Origin: Collinsella ihumii
Lineage (GTDB): Bacteria; Actinomycetota; Coriobacteriia; Coriobacteriales; Coriobacteriaceae
Direction of reading: 5' to 3'
DNA length: 64,000 nucleotides
Assembly: GCF_900046475.1 (NCBI RefSeq)
Contig: NZ_FCOU01000015.1
Coordinates: 1 to 64,000, forward strand
Both the position numbers and the translations under genes were made by a program. The notes beneath the pieces are model-generated. The model was not told the origin of the DNA and ran no database searches. It saw only the letters and a list, made by a program, of their open reading frames with translations. Numbering within the stretch: the first letter of the stretch is position 1; every line of letters begins with the position of its first letter. Shown here piece after piece: positions 31,806-42,220 of this stretch.

Positions 31806-32184
31806 CAAGCTCAACCAACGAACCGTCTCCCGTTGGGAAACCGGGGCGACCGAGCCCGGCATCGACATGATCAAGCTCATCGCGCGCGAGCTCGATGTCC
31901 CCATCACCGAGCTGCTGGACATGCCCGAGCACTACTGCCAGAGCTGCGGCATGATGTTCACCGCGCCCGACCAGCACGGGCACAACGCGGATGGTTCCGA
32001 GGCGGAGGATTTCTGCCGCTGGTGCTATGAGGACGGAGCCTACACCTACGAGACCACGATGGACGAGATGATCGAGGACTGCGCTCCGCGCATGGCGGAA
32101 GCGATGGGCTGGACAGTCGACGAGTCCGCCTCGCTGCTTGGCGCGGTGCTGCCCACGTTGCGCCGCTGGAAGGATGGGGAGTAG
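31786..32184 (+). pseudogene. Interrupted host gene: XRE regulator with putative zinc ribbon, 5' end replaced at the attachment site
   Basis: The frame encodes RQSNKLNQRTVSRWETGATE, the second half of an XRE helix-turn-helix, then DMIKLIARELDVPITELLDM and a zinc ribbon (YCQSCGMMFTAP and DFCRWCYEDGAYTY) with a C-terminal helical domain. Relatives have 15-25 more residues with the first helices of the DNA-binding domain. Those are missing; instead the frame opens inside the integrase gene. The prophage therefore integrated within this gene, close to the TVSRWETG codons (about 31820-31850). It may still be translated from GTG 31786. Confidence 0.7.
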
Positions 32185-32285
32185 AGCGCCGCGTCGGCGC
32201 GGTGCGCTTTTACGCGAAAAGCGGAGGTTCGCGGGCGGGATGGCGGCGGCAGGGCGTGCCGTGCCGCCCCGCCGCACGCGGCTCG

Positions 32286-33014
32286 CTACCAGAGTTGGGC
32301 GTGGATCTCAAACGAGGCGTGCTCGGGAACCGAGTACGCGGATATCTCGAACGGGACCGAGGCGCCTTGGTCCGGTGTGTCTACAAAGGTGGACGTGCCA
32401 TACACGATGGCGTTGTCCGCGTTGCGCAGGATTACTGTGACGGCGGTTTGTTCGAGAACTGTTGGGGCAGAGGAGCCCGACAAATCCACATTGAGTGTCA
32501 GCTCGCCTGTATAGGAGACCAAACCGTAGTCGCCTATCACCTCGGATGTGTTGGCGATGGTGAAGATGTCCGATTCGGGCTCGGCACAATCGCTGAAATC
32601 GGAGTCTGTGATTGCGAACTCAACGGTATCGGGAACTGTTCCGTTGCCCGCTTGGAAGCCGTAGTACACGGTTTCATTGGGCGCGATGACGAACAGCGTC
32701 TGCTCATCGGAAAATGCGATCGACCCGTTGGCCTTTTTACCGGTGATGGTGAATGACGGGAAATCGGCCTCCTTGTCGCCGTTGGGGTTTTTGATGCCGA
32801 TGCCGTACATGACGAAACCCGAATCGTTGACACTCCATCCGCTCTCAACGATTTCGAGACCTTGGGGCTCTCCAGTCTGCGTCGCTTCTTGCGGTTCGGA
32901 GGCGGATGAAGAACTGTCGCCCGTGTTGTCGGTGTTTGCGCTGCAACCGGAAAACATCATCGCCGACGTGCCCGCAAGCGCAGCGATGAAGCCCCTACGA
33001 GAAATGCTGATCAT
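32286..33014 (-). CDS. Secreted lipoprotein with immunoglobulin-like (FxLYD-type) domain
   Basis: A 242-residue protein with a signal starting ISISRRGFIAALAGTSAMMF and a lipobox FSGC, giving lipid attachment at Cys; the RRGF start is Tat-like. A Ser/Glu/Thr-rich linker follows, then two strand-rich repeats, LEIVESGWSVNDSGFVMYGI and EVIGDYGLVSYTGELTLNV, each with the look of a FxLYD/DUF-type beta domain. ATG 33014 follows AAAGGAAGGG. Stands alone between the prophage and a divergent small gene. Ligand unknown. Confidence 0.75.
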   Translation of the reverse strand: MISISRRGFIAALAGTSAMMFSGCSANTDNTGDSSSSASEPQEATQTGEPQGLEIVESGWSVNDSGFVMYGIGIKNPNGDKEADFPSFTITGKKANGSIAFSDEQTLFVIAPNETVYYGFQAGNGTVPDTVEFAITDSDFSDCAEPESDIFTIANTSEVIGDYGLVSYTGELTLNVDLSGSSAPTVLEQTAVTVILRNADNAIVYGTSTFVDTPDQGASVPFEISAYSVPEHASFEIHAQLW

Positions 33015-33228
33015 AGTCTTCCCTTCCTTTAGAGTAGAGATGTGCGCCAAAGCGCCCGTGACCCTATCTTCTATTGAGGAGGGGTTGATTTCATTAGCTG
33101 CGAGCTATTCGGAGCCGTGTGTCGGCGGCCTCCTGCGCGGTGGTATAGTTCGAGGTGTCATCGGGTGCCGCGGGGCCATCACATGCGTCTCGCGCGCCGA
33201 TGGGGACCTACGGCCACAAGGAGGCACC

Positions 33229-33438
33229 ATGGACGAGCACGGCATCGATCGAAGCGCGAGCGATTATTGCGAGGAGCTGCCGGCTGAGGAGCTCCAGGAC
33301 GTGGCGGGCGGCGTGAGGGCGCCCATGCTCAAGTACGTGTGCGGCTCATGCGGGTACACCACGTCGTCGACCATCGACATCACGGGAAAGCGCTGCGTGA
33401 AGTGCACGGACGGCATCATGCGCCGTTATATCGTCTAA
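33229..33438 (+). CDS. Double-glycine-leader peptide with zinc-ribbon-like core
   Basis: A 69-residue protein. The first part, ending AEELQDVAGG, is a typical GG leader that is cleaved by C39-peptidase ABC transporters. The core begins VRAPMLKYVCGSCGYTTSST and ends with KRCVKC plus a short basic tail, giving two CxxC pairs about 16 residues apart. ATG 33229 follows AAGGAGGCACC. No transporter or modification enzyme is in the window. It may be a bacteriocin-like or RiPP-type peptide whose processing genes are elsewhere, or a secreted zinc-binding peptide. Confidence 0.6.
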   Translation: MDEHGIDRSASDYCEELPAEELQDVAGGVRAPMLKYVCGSCGYTTSSTIDITGKRCVKCTDGIMRRYIV

Positions 33439-33603
33439 TTGGGACGCATCGCGATCAAATCCAATAGCCAATAGCCGGCAGCGGCCTTCACGTCGCCATC
33501 ATGAGGCGTTTGCAAGCTGACGCCTCCTCGGGTGGTGCACGGGGCTCGTCTGAAAACGCACGCAGGCCTCCCGCGAGGCGCTTTCCTGTAAAGGAGGACA
33601 CCT

Positions 33604-34383
33604 ATGGCAAGAACGCTTCGCGATTGCATATACGGCCAGGCGGTGGCCGACGCCCTGGGAGTTCCCTACGAGTTTCGGCCCCGGGGGACGTTTCTCTGCA
33701 CGGGCATGATCGGGCACGGCAGCCACAACCAGCCGGCCGGCACGTGGAGCGACGACACGTCCATGGCGCTCGCCATCTGCGACAGCTATCGCGAGCTGGG
33801 GCGCATCGACGTCGAGGACATCCGCGCCCGATTCGTCCGGTGGTACCGCCAGGGCGCGTACACCGTCGACGGCCTCTTCGATATCGGGAACGCGACGCGC
33901 GCGGCCCTCGAGCGCGGGCACGGTCTTTCCGGCGAGTGGGATAACGGAAACGGCTCCCTCATGCGCACCGTCCCGCTCGCGTACACCGACGCGACGGACG
34001 ACGAGGTGCGCGCCGTCTCCGCGATCACCCATGCGCATGCCGTCTCGACGGAGGCGTGCGTCGCCATGGTGAAGGTTGCACGCGAGCTCATCGGTGGCGC
34101 CGAGGTCGCGGACGTGGCGGGGGATGCTGCCGGAAGATCCGCAAAGGACATCAAATCCGGCGGTTACGTGCGCGACACCTATGAGGCCGCGTTGTGGTGC
34201 CTTGCGAACACGTCGAGCTACGCCGAGTGCGTGCTCGCGGCAGTCAACCTTGGGGACGATACAGATACCACCGCTGCCGTCGCGGGCGCGCTTGCCGGCA
34301 TCGTCTACGGCATGGAGGGGATTCCGGACGAGTGGCTCTCCGCGCTGCGAGGCGCGGAGGTCATCGAGGCGTGCCTGTTCTGA
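33604..34383 (+). CDS. ADP-ribosylglycohydrolase family protein
   Basis: A 259-residue DraG/ARH-like hydrolase that removes ADP-ribose from proteins or small molecules. Metal sites are visible: PAGTWSDDTSMALAICDSYR (first Asp pair), WDNGNGSLMRTVPLAY and the late VNLGDDTDTTAAVAGALAGI. Length is typical for the free-standing bacterial form. ATG 33604 follows AAAGGAGGACACCT. The leader contains two small stems (GAGGCGT with ACGCCTC at 33510-33533 and GCCTC with GAGGC near 33570). Substrate not readable; no partner ADP-ribosyltransferase is next to it. Confidence 0.85.
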   Translation: MARTLRDCIYGQAVADALGVPYEFRPRGTFLCTGMIGHGSHNQPAGTWSDDTSMALAICDSYRELGRIDVEDIRARFVRWYRQGAYTVDGLFDIGNATRAALERGHGLSGEWDNGNGSLMRTVPLAYTDATDDEVRAVSAITHAHAVSTEACVAMVKVARELIGGAEVADVAGDAAGRSAKDIKSGGYVRDTYEAALWCLANTSSYAECVLAAVNLGDDTDTTAAVAGALAGIVYGMEGIPDEWLSALRGAEVIEACLF

Positions 34384-34489
34384 GGGGGCGCCCCCCCGCG
34401 CGGCTTTGCATTCGGGCTTTCCACGAGTTGTGGAGAGAATGAGGAGGGTTGCACACGCGAGATAATTCCCGTATAGTACTTCCTCGCAA

Positions 34490-34565
34490 GCGGACATGGC
34501 TCAGTTGGTAGAGCACAACCTTGCCAAGGTTGGGGTCGCGGGTTCGAGCCCCGTTGTCCGCTCCA
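34490..34565 (+). tRNA. tRNA-Gly (GCC)
   Basis: A 76-base cloverleaf with acceptor stem GCGGACA/TGTCCGC, D arm GCTCAGTTGGTAGAGC, anticodon loop CTTGCCAAG with GCC, T loop GGTTCGAGCC and an encoded CCA. Followed 46 bases later by tRNA-Cys. Confidence 0.96.
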
Positions 34566-34611
34566 TTGCATGATTCGGGCCGATTGGAAGATCGGCCCTT
34601 CTCATATAGAT

Positions 34612-34685
34612 GGCGAAGTGGCCAAGTGGTAAGGCAGAGGCCTGCAAAGCCTTTACCCCCGGTTCGAATCCGGGCTTCGCCTCCA
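34612..34685 (+). tRNA. tRNA-Cys (GCA)
   Basis: A 74-base cloverleaf with acceptor GGCGAAG/CTTCGCC, anticodon loop CCTGCAAAG with GCA, T arm CCCGGTTCGAATCCGGG and encoded CCA. Probably cotranscribed with tRNA-Gly and ended by the terminator just after it. Confidence 0.96.
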
Positions 34686-34695
34686 GACCGTCACA

Positions 34696-34718
34696 GGGGC
34701 CCCGCGCGGGCCCCTTTT
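34696..34718 (+). terminator. Terminator after the tRNA pair
   Basis: GGGGCCC pairs with GGGCCCC around CGCGC, followed by TTTT. Lies 11 bases beyond tRNA-Cys. Confidence 0.75.
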
Positions 34719-34978
34719 CATTACGCTGCCTTCAGCCTTTCGCTGCCCTGTTGCCCAGATGCTCGCCAAAATCCCCTTTTCTTGTTGGTAATCCAACAAG
34801 AATCCGGCCCGCTTGTTGGATTCATGGCAAGCGCTCGGTAAGCTTGCGAAGGCCTTTTTCAAAAAAATGATCTTTTGCACAGTGTGGATAGATTCGCCGT
34901 CCCGACTGCCTCGGTCGTATAATCCGAGATGACATAGCACGCCCGCGAGAGCGTCCCGCGGGGTGCCGCGCTCTCGCG

Positions 34979-35030
34979 ACGTGGTGGTCCGGATCGCGCG
35001 GCATCCCGCGGGACGGGATCGGACCACCAC
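34979..35030 (+). promoter_or_regulatory. Leader hairpin before the IS1595 transposase frame
   Basis: GTGGTGGTCC (34981-34990) can pair with GGACCACCAC (35021-35030) just before ATG 35032, which would hide the start from ribosomes reading in from outside promoters. This is a common way for insertion sequences to limit transposase production after read-through. Confidence 0.45.
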
Positions 35031-35072
35031 CATGCGCGCAAGGAAGAAGATGCCCTCGGCGTCCGCGACGCC

Positions 35073-36050
35073 GTGGGACGGCGTCCCCGAATCGGACGTC
35101 ACGCCCGCCCAGGCGCTCGTCGCCCGGGCCCGAACACGAAGCCAACGCCGTCACACGCCCCGCCCGACGGGGACGCGGAGTTCCTCAACGGGTACGAGCG
35201 GGCATCCTGCCCGCGGTGCGCGTCGCCCGACATCGTGCGCGACGGTTTCGACTCGCGCGGCGTCAGGCGCTGGGCCTGCCGGTCCTGCGGCAGGACGTTC
35301 ACGCCCGCCACGGGGACCATCTTCGAGGGGCGCAAGGTGCCGGTCTCGGATTGGTGCGAGTTCGTCATCCAGCTGCTCTCCTTCGACAGCGTCCGCGAGA
35401 TAGCCCGCTCGAACCGCAGGTCGCCGACCACCCCGCCCTGGTGGCTCGCCAAGCTCTTCCTCGTGCTCGACGGGATCCAGGACGGCACCGTCCTCTCCGG
35501 GCGCGTCCAGATTGACGAGACGTACTACCCGGTCCCCGCGGCGGAGGCCGAGCGCAACGCCGACGGCTCCCTCAAGCGGGGCCTGTCGCGCAACAAGCTG
35601 TGCATCGCGGTCGCGACCGACGGCCGGGGCCGGTCCGCCTTCGAGCCGTGCGGACGGGGCAAGCCGAGCGCGCGGAGGGCGCTCGCGGCCTACTCGGGCC
35701 ACGTCGCGCGGGGCTCGACGCTCCTGCACGACAAGGAGAAGTCCCACCGCGCCCTGGTCCGCGAGCTCGGGCTCGCCAGCGTCGAGTACGACTCGAGGCG
35801 GCTGAAGAGCCTGCCCGACCGGGAGAACCCGCTGGCGGACGTGAACCGGCTGCACTTCCTGCTGAAGTCGTTCCTGGACGCCCACAAGGGCTTCGACCGC
35901 GCCGACCTGAAGGGATGGCTCGACCTGTTCAGCGTCATCGCCAACCCGCCGTCAGGCGCCATGGAGAAGGCCGCGATGGTGCTCGGTCGCGCCATGGAGT
36001 GCCCCGGTACGCTGAGGTACCGGGACTTCTATGGAGGAGGCCGCAGCTAG
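35073..36050 (+). CDS. IS1595-family transposase, probably frameshifted near its N terminus
   Basis: The coherent part starts with a zinc ribbon (ASCPRCASPDIVRDG and RRWACRSCGRTFTP), then a helix-turn-helix (WCEFVIQLLSFDSVREIARS) and the ISXO2-like DDE domain: VQIDETYYPVPAAE (Asp), GSTLLHDKEKSHRALV (Asp) and VNRLHFLLKSFLDAHKGF, with the last acidic residue around here. Upstream, a better start (ATG 35032, MRARKKMPSASATPWDGVPE) is in another frame; one added base near 35155 would join them. The joint lies in a 31-base stretch identical to part of the prophage primase gene at 28506. The start given is only the first ATG of the open frame. Confidence 0.75.
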   Translation: MGRRPRIGRHARPGARRPGPNTKPTPSHAPPDGDAEFLNGYERASCPRCASPDIVRDGFDSRGVRRWACRSCGRTFTPATGTIFEGRKVPVSDWCEFVIQLLSFDSVREIARSNRRSPTTPPWWLAKLFLVLDGIQDGTVLSGRVQIDETYYPVPAAEAERNADGSLKRGLSRNKLCIAVATDGRGRSAFEPCGRGKPSARRALAAYSGHVARGSTLLHDKEKSHRALVRELGLASVEYDSRRLKSLPDRENPLADVNRLHFLLKSFLDAHKGFDRADLKGWLDLFSVIANPPSGAMEKAAMVLGRAMECPGTLRYRDFYGGGRS

Positions 36051-36127
36051 GCGGCATATATGGAGTCAAATCTATCCACACTGTGCAAAAGAGCATTGTT
36101 TCAAAATGCGGCCGATGGCTCGCGCGG

Positions 36128-37132
36128 ATGGCCGACACTGTACCCATTATGAGCATTGTGCTTTGCTTCCCACTCGCGCGAACCATTCACAACGCGCACA
36201 ACGTCTCACTCGAGAGCCCCTCGCTACCAGACCAGAACATGCCGCTGCGAGGATGTGCCCCTACCGTCGAGTCCATTCGTGCCGCCCGGCAAGCGCTTGA
36301 ACAGCTCGGCATCTCCCCGCACGACATGCGCGCTCTCGATGTGCTTGTTCCCTCTGAAGGAGACAAGCGCAACAGCGATAGCCTCCGCTGCCATGTGTGG
36401 CGCCTTGATCTGCCGGCGAGATCCCTCATCAAGCTTGATTCCGGCGTGTATCTTGCAGGCATAGAGCTCTGCGCTTTTCAGGCGGCGCGCACAATGGATG
36501 AATATGAGCTCATCGAGTACTACTTCGAGCTCTGCTCCTTCTATTCGATGCCGGAAGATCCGGCGGAAGACTATCGCGAGCTAAAGGAGCCGAAGACAAC
36601 GGTCCGCAAGCTCAAAGACTATTTCCTGTCGCTTCCCGATGCATGTAGGGGGCGTTCCAAAGCTTTGCGTGCCCTGCGAAGCGTGCGCGACGGATCACGC
36701 AGCCCTATGGAGACCGGTATGACCATGGCCATCACCGTGAGGGTCGGGCTTGGCGGCATTCAGGTTCGCGACCTTTCGATGAACCATAGGGTGGCTATCG
36801 ATGAGGAGGCACGGGGGCTTACGAGGCGCAAGGAGATCATCTTCGATGCCTATATCAAACGCGGCAGGCAGGATGTGGAATACCAGGGCGCGCGCCACAA
36901 CGAGGAGCTGCAGAGCGCGATTGACAACGAGCGGCGCCATGTACTCCAGAAGATGGGATACAAGATCGTGGAGATTAACAAGCAGCGGCTGTTCGACAGG
37001 GAGGCGTTCCAACGCGTCATGAGGACGATCAGCGAGAATGCGGGGATCAGGACCGGCAACCGTCCCGATGATTTCGAAGAACGTCAAGAGCGGCTCAGGC
37101 AGTTCATCATTCGCAGATGGAGACAGCAGTAG
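36128..37132 (+). CDS. PD-(D/E)XK nuclease-like protein (Vsr/DUF559-like C terminus)
   Basis: A 334-residue protein. The first 200 residues (LEQLGISPHDMRALDVLVPS, then YLAGIELCAFQAARTMDEYE) resemble the AbiEi-like N terminus found in many Coriobacteriia proteins. The C terminus has KEIIFDAYIKRGRQDVEYQG and RRHVLQKMGYKIVEINKQRL, an Asp and a Glu-x-Gln in the layout of Vsr/DUF559 nucleases. ATG 36128 is the first good start after the IS1595 element; ATG 36149 is possible. The element inserted 22 bases upstream and has probably replaced the original promoter. Biological role unknown, perhaps transfer of type IV toxin-antitoxin-like regulation. Confidence 0.55.
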   Translation: MADTVPIMSIVLCFPLARTIHNAHNVSLESPSLPDQNMPLRGCAPTVESIRAARQALEQLGISPHDMRALDVLVPSEGDKRNSDSLRCHVWRLDLPARSLIKLDSGVYLAGIELCAFQAARTMDEYELIEYYFELCSFYSMPEDPAEDYRELKEPKTTVRKLKDYFLSLPDACRGRSKALRALRSVRDGSRSPMETGMTMAITVRVGLGGIQVRDLSMNHRVAIDEEARGLTRRKEIIFDAYIKRGRQDVEYQGARHNEELQSAIDNERRHVLQKMGYKIVEINKQRLFDREAFQRVMRTISENAGIRTGNRPDDFEERQERLRQFIIRRWRQQ

Positions 37133-37172
37133 GCTCTATGTAGACGCATGCAGACGAGTACGATGCGGGCGT

Positions 37173-37280
37173 TACCCGCTAACAGGGCCCCGTAACTGTA
37201 CCCAGAAGTGGGAGTGAGGCCCCTCTTGGGCGCCCTCTCTCATAGTTTTGGGTACCGTTACGGGGCCCTGTTAGCGGGTA
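37173..37280. repeat. Long intergenic inverted repeat (31 bp arms)
   Basis: Arms at 37173-37203 and 37250-37280 (inner part AGGGCCCCGTAAC and its complement) match at 30 of 31 bases, around a 46-base loop that has its own weaker stem. It lies between two plus-strand genes and could act as terminator or RNA-processing stem. Confidence 0.75.
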
Positions 37281-37372
37281 TCCTGGTAGAAGGGCCGAGG
37301 CGTTCGACCCGGTGCCGGACTCGCTCGGGGCGCCTCGGGCTGAACCGCGCGCAGAAGGAGGAGGGCCGCGCC

Positions 37373-38119
37373 ATGGCGTATGACTTCAAGAAGGAATACC
37401 GCGACCTGTATGTGCCCAAGGCAAGGCCGTCGCTTGTCGATGTGCCCGCCATGACGTTTGCCGCGATGGCGGGGACGGGGGATCCCAACGAGGAGGGCGG
37501 CGCGTACCAGCGTGCCCTCGGCGTGCTCTACGGGTTTTCGTATACCGTCAAGATGTCGAAGATGGGCGATTGGCAGCCGAAAGGGTATTTCGACTATGTG
37601 GTGCCCCCGCTCGAGGGCCTCTGGTGGGCTGGCTCCGGTGCGTTCGACGGCGCCTCGATCGCCGACAAGGGGGCCTTGTCCTGGGTGTCGCTCATCCGTC
37701 AGCCCGATTTCGTGACGCCCGAGGCGTTCGAGCGCGCCTGTGGCATGATGGTCGCCAAGAAGCCTGAGCTCGCGGATGCGGTCGAGGCGGGCGAGCTGAG
37801 GCTCGTCCGGTTTGCCGAGGGCCCGTGCGCGCAGATCATGCACAAGGGGCCCTATGACGACGAGCCGGCGACGATCGCCCGCCTCTCGGATTTCATCTCG
37901 GCGCAGGGCCTTGCTGCCGATATCGCGGAGGGAGGGGAGTCGCCTGCGGGGCATCGCGCTACGAAGGCGTTCGATGGAGCCGCGATACTCGCCGCGCTCG
38001 ATACCGGCGGCACCGTGCCAACAGTTCGGCTGCATCATGAGATCTATCTCGGAGACCCGCGTCGCACCAAGCCGGAGAATCTCAAGACCGTGATCAGGCA
38101 TCCGGTGCGCTCGGCCTAA
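37373..38119 (+). CDS. GyrI-like small-molecule-binding domain protein
   Basis: A 248-residue stand-alone protein of the GyrI/SOUL-like superfamily: AYDFKKEYRDLYVPKARPSL, PAMTFAAMAGTGDPNEEGGA, then the duplicated sheet region with LEGLWWAGSGAFDGASIADK and the closing HHEIYLGDPRRTKPENLKTV. This closing motif is characteristic of the family found in Firmicutes and Actinobacteria, thought to bind or hydrolyse small cytotoxic molecules. ATG 37373 follows AAGGAGGAGGG. Ligand unknown. Confidence 0.8.
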   Translation: MAYDFKKEYRDLYVPKARPSLVDVPAMTFAAMAGTGDPNEEGGAYQRALGVLYGFSYTVKMSKMGDWQPKGYFDYVVPPLEGLWWAGSGAFDGASIADKGALSWVSLIRQPDFVTPEAFERACGMMVAKKPELADAVEAGELRLVRFAEGPCAQIMHKGPYDDEPATIARLSDFISAQGLAADIAEGGESPAGHRATKAFDGAAILAALDTGGTVPTVRLHHEIYLGDPRRTKPENLKTVIRHPVRSA

Positions 38120-38197
38120 AGGGTGCGGATGAATTTGCCGATTCCGGCCCGGATTCGAGTGCTTCCCGCGCGCACCGCGGTGTCGCCCGAATCGAGA

Positions 38198-38304
38198 GTA
38201 CGCTATGGGAACGCCGCCCTGTTGACTGTACGCTATAGGAACGCTTTCGGGCGAAAAACGTTGCTATAGCGTACAGTCAACAGGGTGGCGTTCCATATGC
38301 GTAC
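38198..38304. repeat. Palindromic module with four copies of a GTACGCTATAGGAACG-like unit
   Basis: Arms 38198-38238 and 38264-38304 pair at about 36 of 41 positions. Each arm contains the unit GTACGCTATRGGAACG twice, so the locus has two direct and two inverted copies. The same unit in the same 2+2 layout recurs at 51432-51552. Located between convergent genes, where it could terminate both. Confidence 0.75.
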
Positions 38305-38420
38305 CGTCGATCCCCCAGCCTCCCCGGCCGCGGGGCTCGAGGCCCTTTGATCAGCGGTTTCCAGGGGACACGGGCACAATCGGTACCCACGTGCGGCAGG
38401 CGCCTGCGGATATAAGCGGG

Positions 38421-39170
38421 CTAGCTCTTCGCACGCCGCTTGATCACGGCGAAGATGCCCGTTCCGATGCCGACCAAAGCGAGCGTTACCGCAAACGCCG
38501 CAACTGCTGCCACCCAATTGCCCTCGGAGGCAAAACCTGCCGCCAGGGTCGAGGAGATGACCGAGGGGATCCGCCCCACCGTGGCGATCGCGGCGATGCG
38601 CCACCACGGGCAGGTGGTGAGCCCTGCCACGTAGGTGAGGATGTCCTTCGGGGTGCCGGGTATCAGGAACACGACGAACATGATCAGCTCGAAGCGCGCG
38701 GAGTCGCGAAGCCAGGAGACGCCCTCGATCTGCTCGGCGGAGAAGAACGCGCGCACGACGCGCATGCCGAGAAGGCGCACAAGCAGCGTGACCAGCAGCG
38801 TGCCGACAAGGCTACCCGCAAGGCAGATGGCGGTTCCCTCCCAGAACCCGAACAGGTAGCCGGCGGCGAGCTCGACGGGCTCGCCGGGCAGGATGGCGAC
38901 GGCGATCTGCGCCACGACCAGCGCCGTCATGGCGACCGGCGCGAACGGGCCCTGCGCGTCGACCCACGCGCGCACGGCCTCGCCGTTCATGAAGAAGCCC
39001 CAGAGCTGCGGCCCGAACGCGATGCACGCGCCGATAAGCGCGGCGAGGCAGATGCCCCCGATGACCGCGGCGGCGAGCTTGCCGCACCTTGGGCGCCGCG
39101 CGTCGTCCCGCTTGCGCTCGGCGCTGCCGAATCCTGCGGGAACGAAGGCCTCCTCATTCGTCGTCGACAT
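38421..39170 (-). CDS. TVP38/TMEM64 (VTT/DedA-like) membrane protein
   Basis: A 249-residue membrane protein with five to six helices. The family signature is present: VAILPGEPVELAAGYLFGFW followed by EGTAICLAGSLVGTLLVTLL, the re-entrant G-x-x-x-G region, and later MFVVFLIPGTPKDILTYVAG and RIAAIATVGRIPSVISSTLA. VTT proteins are linked to lipid flipping and membrane homeostasis. ATG 39170 follows AAAGGAGACGG. Single gene, divergent from secA. Confidence 0.82.
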   Translation of the reverse strand: MSTTNEEAFVPAGFGSAERKRDDARRPRCGKLAAAVIGGICLAALIGACIAFGPQLWGFFMNGEAVRAWVDAQGPFAPVAMTALVVAQIAVAILPGEPVELAAGYLFGFWEGTAICLAGSLVGTLLVTLLVRLLGMRVVRAFFSAEQIEGVSWLRDSARFELIMFVVFLIPGTPKDILTYVAGLTTCPWWRIAAIATVGRIPSVISSTLAAGFASEGNWVAAVAAFAVTLALVGIGTGIFAVIKRRAKS

Positions 39171-39409
39171 ATCCGTCTCCTTTCTCACTGCCATGAGCGT
39201 ATGAGACGGAAGTCAAGAAAGCGTCAACATCGCGAGATTCTTTCGCACGACACGGCATTGGTCTTTTGATTCAGAGCCGTTTCGTGTCGTTCCGCATGGT
39301 TTCCGTGTGACTGCACGTAACCTTCGCATAACGCAAACTGCAATTGGCTAGAGTAATCATCGACTGTGCATGCGCATGACTGCGCACGAAGATATGAGAA
39401 GGAAACCAC
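39171..39409. other. Divergent intergenic region upstream of secA
   Basis: A 239-base A+T-richer stretch. A weak promoter toward secA may lie at 39340-39360 (TAGAGT as -10). No open frame with a ribosome binding site is seen. Confidence 0.35.

Positions 39410-42219
<2,810 letters not shown>

Positions 42220-42220
<1 letters not shown>

Larger units (their letters stand above)
34865..36098 (+). mobile_element. IS1595-family insertion sequence
   Basis: Perfect 24-base inverted repeats at 34871-34894 and 36069-36092 (core TTTTGCACAGTGTGGATAG) lie near the ends, and the match continues outward with two mismatches. The element is flanked by the eight-base duplication TTTCAAAA (34857-34864 and 36099-36106), the target-duplication length known for IS1595. 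It carries one ISXO2-like transposase frame and inserted between tRNA-Cys and the nuclease-like gene. Confidence 0.88.
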
